A stretch of 64,000 nt of DNA from Cephalopachus bancanus (GCA_027257055.1 JAPVLO010000232.1:2046001-2110000), one strand, 5' to 3'. Positions 1-11,922 are shown, counted from the first letter of the stretch. Notes: generated by a model from the sequence alone, not told the origin. Numbers and translations: made by a program.

Positions 1-414
1 CTCAAGACTAAAGACATGCGAGGTGGTAATTTCCTAGTCATGGTTCTGAAGCTTGAGAGCTTGGGCTTATGTGCACTGCAACGCTCAGGGCTGAGTTTTC
101 TTTCATTTTAATAAAAATATACAGAAATGTGGCCCATGGGAGAAAAATGAGTAGTATTGATCCTGAATTGGAAGTGAAATATTTCTGTGTCTGAGAAGTC
201 TCCTGTGTCTTGTACTCAAATGTAGACAGCTGGGGTCCTCTGGGTTTGTGTCTCTTGGAATCACCCATGTTCACTGCCTATCGACCCTTCTCTAAAAAGC
301 TTCTGGAAACTTGATTCATGTTCACAAAATCTTCAGGAGCTGAAGAGTGGGGACTTCTGAATCTTCAACCTTTACAGAAATCTAAGAGGTAATTCTAGTT
401 CAGTGTTCTGAGAG
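1..414. other. Unassigned sequence
   Basis: No gene, repeat family or RNA recognised. Short reading frames on both strands have no recognisable protein character. Confidence 0.5.
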
Positions 415-456
415 GCTTGGACCCCAAGGACTCTGGCTTGGACCCCAAGGACTCTG
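415..456. repeat. Perfect 21-bp tandem duplication (2 copies)
   Basis: A 21-bp unit containing 'GGACCCCAAGGACTCTG' occurs twice head to tail with no difference, at 415-435 and 436-456. This is a recent local slippage or duplication event. Confidence 0.9.
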
Positions 457-1899
457 CTACCCAACCCAATGCCTGGTCTTTTAAACTCAGTGTTGGTATC
501 CCTACAATAAACCTCTGGCCACTCAAAATCTACAGTGTCCCTTAATGAACCCTCCTCCCTGCTCCTTTCTCAAAAGGTAGTCTCTTCCCTGAGCGCTCAG
601 CCCTCGTTGCCCAAGCTGGTCTCCTCTGGTGAGTTTCTCCTGTCCCATTTATTGTCACATCTCTTTTTTAGAAAATCCAGCTCTCTTTCCTTAGCCCTAG
701 AGACCCTGTCTAATTGCCTGTTGTGTAACTCCCCTGTGTGTCCTGCTGGAACCACAGACTCTCAACACCTGAATTCACACTCGTGTCTTCCCTCACACCA
801 GTTCTCCTTCCCAAGTCCTTTGCCTTGGTTAGTGCCGCTAGGAAGCAGAAGAAGCCGGCCACACGGGAGTTGCCCTGAATGGTTCCCTTCATTCCATGCA
901 GTGATGAAGTCATGTTGATTTCTCTTCTCTTCCATCCTCTCGACCGCTTCTGGAAGTGTTCGGCCTCCTGGAGCTTCTAACTTGGACTCTTGTGATAGTG
1001 CCACAACCACTGTTTGATCTCACTGCCACCCCCTTTCCTCCTCAGTGCAGCTTGCTTAAGATCTTTTTCAGATCCACCTGATTGTTTGATCTTGGACTTT
1101 GACAGTTTCACAGAGTCTTGAAGACGTAGTTTTCCCATTCCCCCGATCTTTGTTTCCTATCTTCCCAACTCGACCGTGAGATCCCTTATGAGGCTGTCTG
1201 CCTAAGTCAGACTTCAGTCCAGAATGAACCCTTAACTAATACTGAAAGGGCTTAGCATAAAACACCACCCAGAAGGCCTCTGAGCTGCTGTCCATGGTGT
1301 TCATTCCCTGTCACCCTGCACTTGGCCTCCACAAGGATTCCACTTGGTAGGCATGCGGACCACTGAGCTCTGCATGGTGAAATCTTATATTAACTAATTT
1401 CCGACCACACCTTCCCAGTCTCGTGGCATCTTGAAGAAGCAGTGGTGCGTTCTAGTGGAGCAGAGCTAGAGTCTTGTTTTCAAGTATGGGCTTTCCTCTC
1501 AACAAGCTCTAGGGCTCAGGATTCTCCTCTCTAAGATGATCTCTTGGGCTGTGGCCCCTTTGATCTTGGGTTTGGAATGTGAAACACTGGTATCAGGGAG
1601 AGTCAGGTGAGAATTCACTGAGAAAAAGGCGCTTAGCACATGCTGCTGGCAGATAATCTCTCCTACAAGGGATAACGCACATTCCGTTTTCTAGACCAGT
1701 TCTCCACTCCACTTTCTGCTCTATAAACTGGGCCAGGAGCCAGCATGTCATGTCATAGATACTAGAAATGAGTGAAGTGATGGCCACAACATCCGCTCCA
1801 TGTTGCCACTCAGTCTTTTATTCTGGGCTCTCAGTTCCCTAGGACATTGATATTCTGACCTTATCCTGCTTCCGCGGTCTTCCAAGAGTCTCCTTGGGC
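457..1899. other. Unique sequence without recognised gene
   Basis: Mixed-composition DNA. Frames of up to 127 codons exist, but they are low-complexity Ser/Leu-rich translations without a domain, and there is no convincing exon structure. No repeat family recognised. Confidence 0.5.
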
Positions 1900-1922
1900 T
1901 TTTATTCATTCATTCATTCATC
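1900..1922. repeat. (ATTC)n microsatellite
   Basis: A short run of about four ATTC units. Confidence 0.85.
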
Positions 1923-1959
1923 CTCCCGTTCAACTCTTGAGAATCTAGCTACACTCGTG

Positions 1960-4180
1960 TAATTGTATAGCCTCACTCACTATTTTGAGTGAGATTCCTG
2001 TTTCTAAAGTCTACTTTGTCCTATACTAATATAGACATTCCAGTTTTCTTTTGATTAATGCTTGTGTAGCATGTCTCTTACTTTTGTCCTATGTGATTAT
2101 TTTCAAAATGTGTTTTTTGTAGTTCATTCAATCTTTCCTTATTATTTTATCTGATAATCTCTGTCTTCTAATTTATGTGTTTAGACCATTTGCATTTGAT
2201 ATAATTATTGAGGTGGCTGGGTTTAGATACTTTATTTCATTATGTGTTTTTGTTCATGTCCCATTTTTTTGTTCCTGTTTCCACTTTTCTGCTTTCTTTT
2301 GAAATACTTGCATATTTATTTTAGCATTCAATTTTGATTTACTTATTGGCATTTTATCTATATCTCTTTGTATTTTCTTTTAGTGGTTGTTCTAGAAAGT
2401 GTATATATAAAACTAAATACTTATAATGCACTTAGAGTTAAGATTTTACCACACCAAGTAAAATGTAGGAATCTTATCATAATATAGATTCATTTATCCT
2501 TTCCCATATTCTAATAGTTGTCATATATGTTACATCTACCTACAAATGGATTGCATCTACTCATATTGAAAACTCTGTCAGACAGTATTATAATATTAGC
2601 TTTCAACAGTTTTAAAGAAATTAAGGGGGAAACAAAGTCTGTTACAATTGCCCATTTTTAAGCCACTGATGTTGCCCTTCCTTTATTTCAGAAGTTCCAA
2701 GTTCCTTCATCCTGAAGAACTTTTTTTTTTTTGAGTTGGAGTCTCACTCTGTCACCCAGACTGGAGTGCAGTGGCTGCTCCCGACCACCTGCAGCCTCGA
2801 CCTCCTGGGCTCCGGCAATCCTTCCGCCTCAGCCTTCCAAGTAGCCAGAACTACAGGCGCGCGCTACCACACCAGTTAATTTTTGATTTATTGTAGAGAT
2901 GAGGTCTCGCCAAGTTGCCCAGGCGGGTCTCGAACCCGCGGTCTCAGGCAATCCACTCACCTCAGCCTCCCAAAGGCGTGGGATTATAGGCTGAGCCACC
3001 GAGCCCAGCTCTGAAGAACTTTCTTTAGCATTTCTTTTAGAATGAATCTGCTGCTGATGAATTCTCTTAATTTTCCTTTATTTGATAATGCCTATATTTC
3101 ACTGTGATTCATGAGTATTTTAAATAGATATAAAATTCTGCTGACAATTATTTTGTCAGTGCAATTTAAAGATGCTGTTTTTCTCCTTCCTTGCCTCCAT
3201 GTTTCCTGACGAGAAATTCAGTCATGTGAAATTTTATTCCCTTGTCTTACTATATTGGGGGCTGCTTTCAAGATTTTGCCTTTATCTTTAGTTTTTAGCT
3301 AGTTGATCATGATATAGGTGAGGCTTTCTTTGGGTTTATCCTGTTGTGGATTTGTTGAATTTCCTGGATTGATAAAGTAATGCCTTTCATCAAATTTGGG
3401 AAATTTTCAGTCATGATTTCTACATCTATTTTATTCTGTGCCAATCTCTTTATCCTCTCCTTCTGGAACTCTGGAGGAATGAATAATAGAACTTCTGATA
3501 TTGTCTCCTAGGGCCCCGAGGTCTTCTTTGAAAACGCTCTTTGACCTCTTTGTTCTTCAGATTGGATAGCTGCTATTGATCTGTCTTCCAGGTCACAGGT
3601 CTTCTCCTCTGTCATCACCACTACCCTACTGAGCCAGTCCAGTGAATGTTTTATTTCAGATATTGTTTTTTTTTACATTCTAAAATTTCCATTTGTTTCA
3701 GTTTTATGTCTTCTGCCTCGTCTGAGATTTTTGATCTTTTTTTTCATTTCAAAAGAGTTCACCCTTGTTTCTTGGAGCATGATTATAATAACTACTTTAA
3801 AGTCTTTGTGTGGTAGTTTCAACATCTGCCGTTTTGATGTTGGCACCTCTTGATTATATTATTATCTTCCCTTGAGACATGGTCACATTTTCATGGTTCT
3901 TTGCATGTTGAGTAATTTTGAGTTGTTTCTTATAATTTTGCATTGTAAACCTGAGTCCTGTTAAACATTTCTAGAAAATGTTGACTTTGTGTGTGTGTGT
4001 GAAGAAAGACAATCTGCTAAGTCAGGTTCATTTGCTGATTTGCGGCTGCCTCATGCATGTTTAGCTTAGAGAGGGTAGGTTTACACATAGAATTAGTGTT
4101 ATCCTTTTCCCAGTTTTATCTTCTGGGGACTAGCATCACTCTCTCTGGTTTCCAGAAAGTTCTTTTGCTATTCTGTAAAA
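1960..4180 (-). mobile_element. Old antisense L1 (L1M/HAL1-type) fragment, split by an Alu
   Basis: On the + strand the segment reads as the reverse complement of an old mammalian L1. T-rich blocks such as 'AAAGTCTTTGTGTGGTAGTTT' near 3800 and 'AGCATTTCTTTTAG' after the Alu are typical of this region. Both open frames are destroyed. The Alu at 2721-3010 interrupts it, and the L1 resumes after a 9-bp duplication. Outer borders are approximate and the subfamily is not assigned. Confidence 0.65.
2721..3010 (-). mobile_element. Alu (dimeric, antisense)
   Basis: Starts with a poly-T run, then GAGTTGGAGTCTCACTCTGTC, and ends at the Alu 5' end. The 9-bp target duplication CTGAAGAAC flanks it perfectly (2712-2720 and 3011-3019). 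It carries the lineage-typical 'TTTTTGATTTATTGTAGAGA' middle region. Confidence 0.95.
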
Positions 4181-4669
4181 AATAAGGTTGTTTGATTGGA
4201 AATTGCATTGTGCTTACTGACCACAAAACTGTGGAGAAAAAAAAAATACGAATGAGACTGTCTCCATCCAATTTCTTACAGTGTCTTGGTGCAGTTCATA
4301 GGACTAAGGTCGCCTTTGGGGCATGGTGGTGAGAGAAAAAGGGAGAAAAGGATGTACAGATTTCTCCCACATTCTTGGACCACAGGGGCTCCTTTTCTTC
4401 TCTTGCCTTTCTTTACACAGTTCCAAAACTGGGTTTTTTCTCAAGACAAAAACAAAACAAAACAAACAAACAAACGAACAAAACCAAAATGGAAAACCAA
4501 TGAGATTTCCTCCACAGTATCTGCTATTACAAGTCCTCCTTTTTCCGGACCTGTGGGCAGAAACACAGGGTTGATCCTAATGCTTTTCTTCTTATGGGTT
4601 CTGTGAAGTTTCATGATTGGGACTGCCCTTGGGCCAAAGCCAGTAGATAAAAGCAAAGCACAAATCACA

Positions 4670-4670
<1 letters not shown>
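4181..4670. other. Unassigned, with A-rich (AAAC)n patch
   Basis: No recognised gene. An A-rich AAAC/AAAG tract lies at about 4443-4485. Open frames here come from this low-complexity sequence. Confidence 0.5.

Positions 4671-4718
<48 letters not shown>
4671..4718. repeat. (GT)n microsatellite
   Basis: About 23 uninterrupted TG dinucleotides. Translations here give only Cys-Val or His-Thr runs and are not genes. Confidence 0.97.
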
Positions 4719-4720
<2 letters not shown>

Positions 4721-4914
4721 CTTTTATAGTTGTTCTCAGAGGGAAATATCTTCCAAACCAAGCTGGGTCACCCTTTCTAGAAGAGGAACATACAGGCCTA
4801 TTGGTTATCTCTATTATCTCTTGATTTTCATTGAAAGTATCCTGTCTTCTTGTGTATCTTATTATTTTTCAATGAATAGTAAAACGTTTTGATCCAAAAG
4901 ATATACTATAATCA

Positions 4915-5515
4915 TGGATTGGAGGACTCAGTATTGTTTAGAAGGCATTTCTCCTTCAAGTGATTCAATGTAAACAGATTCAATGCAATTTCAATACAAT
5001 TTTTAGAATTTTTTTTGAAAATGACATGCGAATTCTAAAATTTATGTGAAAATGTGAAGAATTATTTCAAAATGATTTTGAGAAAAGAATAATGTTGGAG
5101 AAATTATAGCACTCAATTTTGAGACTTACTGTAATGCTACTATAACAACTTTACTTTTGGTAAAAATCTAAACATAGGCTGGGCTCAGTGGCTCAACTTG
5201 CAATCCCAGCACTTTGGGAGACCAAGGTGAGTGGATTGCCCGAGCCCATGGGTTCAAAACCAGCCCGGGCAACTTGGCAAGACCTCATCTCTACAGTAAA
5301 TCAAAAATTAGCTGGGCATGGTAGCTTGCACACCTGTAGTTCTGGCCACTTGGAAGGTTGAGGCAGAAGGATCACCTGAGCCCAGCAGGTTGATGCTGGG
5401 ATGGGTGTGAGCATGGCGCTGCACTCCAGCCTGGGTGATGGAGTGAGATTCCAACTAAAAAAAGTATGCATAAATATCAGTGAAATAGAATAGAGCGTCC
5501 AGAGAGATTCCGTAA
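4915..5515 (+). mobile_element. L1 ORF2-region fragment (sense), split by an Alu
   Basis: A-rich sense-strand L1 sequence. The part after the Alu ('AGTGAAATAGAATAGAGCGT') matches the ORF2 segment usually reading 'AATGGAATAGAATTGAGAGT'. Stop codons and indels destroy the frame. The Alu at 5178-5464 splits it. Confidence 0.6.
5178..5464 (+). mobile_element. Alu (dimeric, sense)
   Basis: Starts GGCTGGGCTCAGTGGCTCAA, has the two-monomer structure and ends in a short A-rich tail. It is inserted in the sense L1 fragment. Confidence 0.92.
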
Positions 5516-5713
5516 CATAATGGCCGTTAGTTTTCAATGAAGTATGGACTCTGACTTTGGAGTCTCTCTTCTGTCCTGAAAAGTCATGAAGGTGAAGTTC
5601 GAGTTCCCTTGGGTAGGCAGATGTTCTTGAGCAGAAGCAGCTCAGGGCTCCACTTACCTCTTGAGCTCCTTTTTTACTACTGATACACTTAAATGCATCT
5701 TGAAATATTTTAT

Positions 5714-6010
5714 TCATTTATTTTCTTGAGTTGGAGTCTCACTTCTTCACTCAGGCTGGAGTACGGTGGCATGCATGCTCACGGCCACCCCAGCGTCGAC
5801 CTGCTGGGCTCCGGTGATCCTTCCTCCTCAGCCTTCTGAGTAGCTGGAACTACAGGTGCATGCTACCATGCCCGGCTAATTTTTATTTATTGTAGAGATG
5901 AAGTCTTGCCAAGTTGCCCGGGCTGGTTTCAAACCTGCGGGCTCAGGCAATCCACTTACCTCGGCCTCCCAAAGTGCTGGGATTACAGAGTGAGCCACCG
6001 AGCCTGGCTA
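5714..6010 (-). mobile_element. Alu (antisense)
   Basis: Full dimer. The 11-bp target duplication AAATATTTTAT is present on both sides (5703-5713 and about 6011-6021), the size expected for L1-mediated insertion. Confidence 0.94.
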
Positions 6011-6020
6011 AAATATTTTA

Positions 6021-6480
6021 TCTAACATTTATCCCCCCAGTGGGAGAGTTGGTCAAGATGCCTAGGTTGCCATACTGTCAGAAATCATGCATAAATTTCT
6101 GTATGTATGGTTCTGAAACGTGTCTCTTCATTTGTAGTGAGTTTCAAAATCTAGTAACATTGATGCATACAGTTCTAATTTATTACTTTTAACTGTTTTT
6201 TAGCATTCTGTTGAGTGATACATGACATTTTATTTGGTCATTTCCCAGTGGATATCTAGGTTGTTTCAAATGTCATAGTTTTGTTTACAAGCAATGTTGC
6301 AAAACATCCTTGGCTATGACTTTTTGTTATATATATTTCTTCAGGGTAAATATCAAGGATAATATTTTTGGGTCCTAGATTATATACACTTAAAGATTTG
6401 AATAACCATTACCACATTGTTCTCAAAGTGACTGTGCTGATTTATTCTCTCAGAGCCTTTATGTTTAAATTCACATGGTT
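6021..6480 (-). mobile_element. Old antisense L1 fragment
   Basis: The + strand carries blocks typical of the reverse complement of the L1 ORF2 3' region, such as 'CCAGTGGATATCTAGGTTGT' and 'AACCATTACCACATTGTTCT'. Heavily decayed; borders approximate. Confidence 0.55.
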
Positions 6481-6577
6481 ACGACTTGAGATTTTGGTAA
6501 ACCTTGTGTGATTTTGTTGAACAGAATTTTCCTCCAGGCTGCTATAAAGACCACCGTACAGCCTAGGGCTTGGCTAT

Positions 6578-6690
6578 CATTGGTTCAGCTGATTCCCCCT
6601 TCCGTCCTGTTTCAGTCACTGTTGATGGGGCGGGGAGGGGAGTCAGGTGGTATAAAACTCTCTGACTGAGGCTGTCACTCGTCACCCGGC
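6578..6690 (+). promoter_or_regulatory. Promoter-like cluster: inverted CCAAT, GC box, TATA
   Basis: CATTGG (inverted CCAAT) at 6578-6583, GGGGCGGGG at 6627-6635 and TATAAAA at 6651-6657 lie in promoter-like order and spacing. A start would fall near 6680. No gene is recognised downstream. An LTR promoter or chance are both possible. Confidence 0.3.
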
Positions 6691-6944
6691 AGGTCTGAGC
6701 CAGTTTTCCACAGAAGTGGTTCAACTAGTCTACCGCAAATTCGAAACACTTTTGCGTTTAATGTTTCAATATGTTTCCTGGGGTTACCTTCTATATCTAC
6801 AGCATATGTTTACTGAAAATTTCCAATGAAATATTAATATCACAATATTTTAGAAGTACACAACGCACGATGGCATCATTGTTATTCTTTAAGAACATTT
6901 TTGAAATGACTCTGCTAGGTGTGTGGGAAACTATTTTTATCAGT

Positions 6945-7200
6945 GTTTCGCGGATAAGAGGAACTAATGCTTGCTGAGTGCTTTCTTTATGCCAGGCTCT
7001 GACCTAAGTGCTTTGCATGTGTTGACTGATTTAGCTCTCGTGGTGATCCTATGAGGCAGCATTATTTGATCTGTCTCACAGATGAGGCAACTAGACAGCA
7101 GAGAGGTTCGGTGACTTTTTATAGATCACAGCACACAGATGGCAAAGGTGGAGGCTGCGCCCAGGTAATCAATCCCTGACTCTGCCCTTAACCACAATTG
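6945..7200 (+). repeat. MIR element (MIRb-like)
   Basis: Near full length and collinear with MIR: 'TTTATGCCAGGCTCTGACCT', 'CAGATGAGGCAACTAGACAG', and the end 'CTCTGCCCTTAACCAC'. This is an ancient tRNA-derived SINE, strongly diverged. Confidence 0.8.
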
Positions 7201-8164
7201 CATCCTGACTTTGGGCAGAGGGGAAAGAACCTGCTCAGTTTCGCTGTCACCAGTTCGAGGACCTGACCTGTGCTGCTCCTGGCCCTGTGTTTGGTCACGC
7301 CTCACACCGTCTTCTCCCAGCCTTCCCTGGACTGCCCTTGTTTGGCACTTTGGGTCTGAGAGCTGGAAGTGGGGCCCATTCCTCCCAGCTCCCCTCCCGC
7401 CTCCCTCTGGGAGCCTGTGGCCGTGACTCCTGTTCTTATCTCTAAATACTTGTATTTCTCTTCCTTCTTAATAGATCAAGAGATCTTTGTCTCCACTCTC
7501 CAGATCCCCTTGTCCCTTTATTTATTGAGCAATTAATTTAAGCAACTGAAATCAGCAAATGCTTATCAAAGCCCTTGCATCAGCGAAGTCTTGGGGGAAA
7601 TGAGCTTAGGGAGGGAGTTTCCAGGGTCACAGCAAGGCTGGTCTGTGTTGGCGGGTGTTAGGGAGGAAAAGACCAGTCTAGCTCACCTACTGTCATTCTG
7701 GGGAGTTGAGAGTGGGCGGCTTCCCCAGACTCTCCTTGCTGAAGATATGCAGGCACTCAGCGCCTCAGTGTTGTGGCTTCTTCTTCTCAATCCATCTTTC
7801 ACTGAGTCTTATGTGGAGATTTTTCCATCTTCTTGATTATAATGACCTCATGGAGGGAAACTTTTTTAAAAAAGAGCTTGGAGTTCACTTTATGCACCTT
7901 ATAGACACACTTCTATCTGATAATAAAAGACAGGTGGAATAAAACTACCCATCCTTCACCCAGAGAGTAAACGGCATTTAAAATGCAGCAGCTGGTGTGC
8001 TACTTAGGCTTTGGGCTCATTGAAGACGCTGGGTAATGACTTCTGTAAAAGGGGAAGTTTCCCTTTTTCTTTCCTTATTTACACAATGATTTTTGACTTG
8101 AGTACCTACGGTGTTCCAGGTCTAAGCATATGACAGGAGAGATGTCATTAGTAACGAGGAGTGC
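7201..8164. other. Unique sequence without recognised gene
   Basis: The GC-richer part (7210-7430) has an open frame rich in Pro, Ser and Trp with no recognisable domain and no convincing splice context. Nothing else recognised. Confidence 0.45.
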
Positions 8165-8300
8165 AATGCTGCTCAGATGTTAATGGACCCACCTGGATTT
8201 TGTTCAAATGCAGATTTTCATTCAGCAGATCTGAGTTGGGGTCTGAGAGTCTGTGACTGCCTAGCCTCCTGGTGATTCAGGGGGTGTAGTGAGAGAACAG
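8165..8300 (+). repeat. MER5-like hAT (Charlie) fragment
   Basis: Blocks 'CACCTGGATTTTGTTCAAAT' and 'GGTGATTCAGGG' resemble the body of MER5-type non-autonomous hAT elements. The ends are eroded. Confidence 0.45.
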
Positions 8301-8556
8301 GGGTGAGAGTAGTGCTGTTTAGCTTGTGGGGCATTTCTGGCCCCATGAACTTTCCCTGGTCCTTTCCCTGGAGGCCTCCTTCCCCTGCTCCAGGGCCTCT
8401 GGATGCCGACCTCACCACCAGCCCTGGCACTCTGCTGTCTGCAGTCAGGAGTCAGGATGCACAGAGCAGCCCTAATGGAGGGCCTCTGCCTTGCCTGGGA
8501 GCCTAATCCCCACTTGATATGCTGGCAGGTTTTTTGGCCCAAGTGTTTGTTGTTGT

Positions 8557-8859
8557 TTGTTTTTTTCTCTCTCTCTCTTTTTGAGTCAGAGTCTTACTCT
8601 CTCCCCCAGTCTGGGCACACCCATGGCTACCACAGCCTCAACCTTCTGGGTCCAGGTGATCCTTCTGCCTCAGCCTTCTAGGTAGTTGAGATTACAGGTG
8701 TGCACCACCATGCCCAGCTAGTTTTTTGATTTTTTTTTTTATAGAGATGAGGTCTTGCTAAGCTGCCCAGGCTGGTCTCTAACCCCTGGATCGAGGCAAT
8801 CTTCAGTCCTCAGCCTTCCAAAGTGCTGGGTTGACAGGCGTGAACCACTGTGCTTGGCT
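8557..8859 (-). mobile_element. Alu (antisense)
   Basis: A T/CT-rich tail, then GAGTCAGAGTCTTACTCTCT, and a complete dimer ending near CTTGGCTG. It is more diverged than most Alus here. Confidence 0.9.
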
Positions 8860-9521
8860 GAGTGTTCTTAAGTAGTGCAGGAACCCGGGTCCACCAGACA
8901 AAGGTCCTGCCTGGCTCTTGTTCACACCCTGTTCTTGTGGCTGAATACTCAACCCTTGCTGATGGAATTTTCTGATGATGTTTATCAGGTAACCTGCACA
9001 GTCTTTGTGTAGCTCTTGTTCCTGAGCACCTCACCCCCAGGGACTCTGCTCTGTTCACTTTTTGCCCACTTGCTGCTGCTTGAGACTCCCTGGCCCCATC
9101 CCACCCAAGGTCTCTTGTCCAGACCATCCTCAGGTCACCCTGTCTTACTGGAGGACATAACCCAAGCAATAGGGGTCCCAGGTTAATCAGGTGTGATGCT
9201 CTCACAGTCTCATGGGAGTCCCAGGTAGACAAGATCTCCCTCAGCTCTGGTTTCAGCTCCCAAGGGGTAACTCATCACCCCTAAATCTCTGTGAGCAGAG
9301 CTCAGCTCAGGGCTTACCTTAGGTCTAGCAGCTCTAACCTTATCCCTAACTCATGCCTTGGTCACCTTGTTGCAGAAGAAAGAGGGCATTCAGTCATATC
9401 AGGAACCGAATCCTGGATCTGCCATCTAACAGTGTGTGACTTGGGAAGCCATATAACCTTTGTGGGCCTTCTGCCATAATCTTCTGCTACTCTTCTATTG
9501 TTTGAACTTTTTTCATTTTAG
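8860..9521. other. Unassigned sequence
   Basis: No gene or repeat recognised. The 140-codon antisense frame ending here overlaps the Alu and has no domain. Confidence 0.5.
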
Positions 9522-9802
9522 GGTCTGTACTAGCCAGGGAGGGCCACTGTGTCCAAATATATCAGAGACTGGATGGCTTAAACAACAGACATTTATTTCT
9601 GGCAGTTCTGGAGGCCAAGAAGTCCAAAGTCAAGGTGTGAGCTAATTGAGTTTCTGGTGATGGCCCTCTTCCAGGACACCAACCTTATTGAATTCTTATG
9701 ACCTCAGTTAATCTTAATGACCTTCTTATTCTAGATCTAGCCATACTGGGGGTTGGGGCTTCAACATATGAATTTTGAGAGGACACTAGTCTGTCCATGG
9801 TG
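9522..9802 (-). mobile_element. MLT1-type LTR (ERVL-MaLR), antisense
   Basis: The + strand reads the reverse complement of a MaLR LTR: 'GACTGGATGGCTTAAACAAC', 'TTCTGGAGGCCAAGAAGTCC', 'TTCAACATATGAATTTTGAG'. This is a solo LTR with an internal deletion. Confidence 0.8.
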
Positions 9803-10294
9803 GAACCTTTGCACTAGCTGTTCTCTCTACTCAGAAAGCTCTTCCCCCAGATTTTCCAATGAGTAGGTGGCTCATTATCATTCACGCCTCTGTTAACTTG
9901 TCATCTGCTCAGAGAGGCCTTCTGTAGCTACCTACTCTAAAGCAGCCATAAGGTTACTCTCTATCAGGTTGCCTTGTTTGTAAATAATTTTTCTACAGAG
10001 TATTTATTGCTCTGATGCTTTTGCATAATTACATTAAGTCCCCTACATATGAACCTCCAAGTTACAAACTTTAGTAATGCATGCCTGTGTTTTTTAATGT
10101 ATTATTTCTCTCCACCGGGTGTTAGTATAGCCTGTTAAATACATACAGTAGTATATAACCAATTGTGTTAGATGGGTACCTAGGCTAACTTTGCTGGACT
10201 TAAATTGAACTTACAAATGCGCTCTTGGAATGGAACTAGTTTGCATGTTGGGAACTTTCTGTAATTTATTTTAGGAAGTCTTCTGTCTTTTCTT
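9803..10294. other. Unassigned AT-rich sequence
   Basis: No gene recognised. Parts may be decayed DNA-transposon sequence, but no element could be named with confidence. Confidence 0.4.
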
Positions 10295-10435
10295 TGTTCA
10301 CCAAATAGAAGCTTCAGAGAAACAGGGACATTGCCTTTCTCTGCATTGAGAGCTTAAAACATTGCTTAGCACGTAGTAGTTCCTTAGTAAACATTTGTTG
10401 GAAAGCAACCAAGCAAATGAACACATGAAGGAAAG
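10295..10435 (+). repeat. L2 3' end
   Basis: Carries the typical L2 terminus: 'TGCTTAGCACGTAGTAGTTC' followed by AGTAAACATTTGTTGGAA, the diverged form of the 'CACATAGTAGG...AATAAATGTTTGTTGAA' end. Confidence 0.75.
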
Positions 10436-10473
10436 GCCCAGTTCCGTCTACCAAAGAGGTGGCAGGTTGGTGG

Positions 10474-10569
10474 GGCAGGCAGTGTTTAAAGAGGTCCAGG
10501 TCACTTGCCCTAACAGAAGGTGGGATGTGGATTATGGGCCAGAGAGACGGGATTGCCTGGGTCTGCTGC
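10474..10569 (+). repeat. 96-bp direct repeat, copy R1
   Basis: Aligns without gaps to 11066-11161 with about 9 differences (about 91%). It starts GGCAGGC and ends GTCTGCTGC. The second copy directly abuts the inverted-repeat arm at 10775-11072. Confidence 0.9.
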
Positions 10570-10774
10570 GTCTGTTGGGGGAAGACTGGGGAACAATTCA
10601 CATCTCAGAGTGACAGAGCAGGCAAGAAGAAAGGCGATCACATTCTGTGAAGAGGAAAGAGCATATGCAAAGCCATGGAGGAGAGGGAGTGTCATGTTCA
10701 GGTGCCTGGTGGTGGCTTAGGGCAACCTAAGCATAGCATGCTTGAGGAAGGGACAGTGAACTCAGTATTGGTAC

Positions 10775-11072
10775 GAGCACAGCCAATACTGAAAGACACA
10801 GACTACCCACCACTGTCATAGACAACTACTGTAGCACCTGCAGCTCCCTTTGGTTCACTTGCCAGTTTACTCCACAGAACCAGGTCATGTCGTGGCATGA
10901 CAGTCATTACACAAGCACACCTGCACTCCCAAAACCAAGACTCAGGGCAGGTAGTGCCTTGAAAGACCCCTTGTCTTGTCGAGCTAGACACCCAGGCAAG
11001 AGTCCCTCCTGCACGTGTGCACGCATACATCAGCACTGGCACCCAGATATAGTTCTGAATATACAGGCTGGC
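10775..11072 (+). repeat. 298-bp inverted repeat, arm 1
   Basis: Reverse-complement match to 12608-12906 at about 93% by eye with one small indel. Outer end GAGCACAGCCAATACT, inner end ATACAGGCTGGC. It is not a family I recognise. The inner end overlaps the first seven bases of direct repeat R2. A perfect 9-bp hairpin (CAGTATTGG/CCAATACTG, 10763-10791) sits at the outer edge. Confidence 0.92.
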
Positions 11073-11161
11073 AATGTTTAAAGAGGCCCAGGTCATTTGC
11101 CCTAACGGAAGATGGGATGTGGGTTATGGGACAGAGAGAAGGGATTGCCTGGGTCTGCTGC
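11066..11161 (+). repeat. 96-bp direct repeat, copy R2
   Basis: Second copy of 10474-10569. Its first seven bases, GGCTGGC, are also the last seven of the inverted-repeat arm, so the two duplicated segments join at a short shared sequence. Confidence 0.9.
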
Positions 11162-11394
11162 AGGCAGAGTTCTGCAGATTCCCTGCTAAAGGATCTGAGT
11201 CTTATCCTATGAGAGATAGGGATCCTCCATAGAGGTTAAGACTCCCAATGACAGAGGTATGTGCTCTCCCCTTGAGCCACCCATGGACCCATGGTCTGTC
11301 TCCATAGTGATTACCTCAAGCAATGGATATTAAACTTGATTGATCCATTGGATATTAGATGATAGATATGTTTACTTCTTGAAGTTCTATTACA

Positions 11395-11470
11395 GAGCTA
11401 TGAGCTCCTTGAGGGTAAACACTCTACTGTATTCGCTTTTGTATCTTCATAGTGCTTACTCCAAGTGGGT
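11395..11470 (+). repeat. L2 3'-end fragment
   Basis: 'GAGCTCCTTGAGGGTAAACA' and 'GTATCTTCATAGTGCTTACT' match the L2 tail pattern. Confidence 0.6.
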
Positions 11471-11538
11471 ATCAAGGCTCATCATCTAATGTCCTTGGTT
11501 TGGTGACTTTATTTGGTAGGAGTCAGAAAGCCAGTTCT

Positions 11539-11827
11539 TCTTTTTTTTTTGAGTTGGAATCTCACTCTGTCGCCCAGACTGGAGTGCAGTGGCCGCTCCC
11601 AGCCACTGCAGTCTCGACCTGCTGGGCTCTGGTGATCCTTCCGCCTCAGCCTTCCAAGTAGTTGGAACTACAGGCACGCGCTACCACACCCGGCTAAATT
11701 TTTGATTTATTGTAGAGATGAGGTCTTGCCAAGTTGCCTGGGCGTGTCTCGAACCCGCAGGCTCAGGCAATCCACTCACCTCAGCCTCCCAAAGCATGGG
11801 ATTACAGGCTGAGTCACTGAGCCCGGC
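11539..11827 (-). mobile_element. Alu (antisense)
   Basis: Full dimer flanked by a 16-bp target duplication 'TCAGAAAG[C/T]CAGTTCT' (11523-11538 and 11828-11843) with one mismatch. It lies in the spacer between the inverted-repeat arms. Confidence 0.95.
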
Positions 11828-11922
11828 TCAGAAAGTCAGTTCTAACACAGGCATCCTGAGTAGCAGGTGTCTTATTTGGGGGATGTGGAGTGGGACACTG
11901 GACTAAACCATGTCATGTAGCC

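Noticed and set aside
4441..4761. Frame with long His-Thr run
   Set aside because: Pure translation of the (GT)n microsatellite.
5301..5717. 138-codon antisense frame
   Set aside because: Composed of Alu and L1 sequence; ends in repeat-derived peptide.
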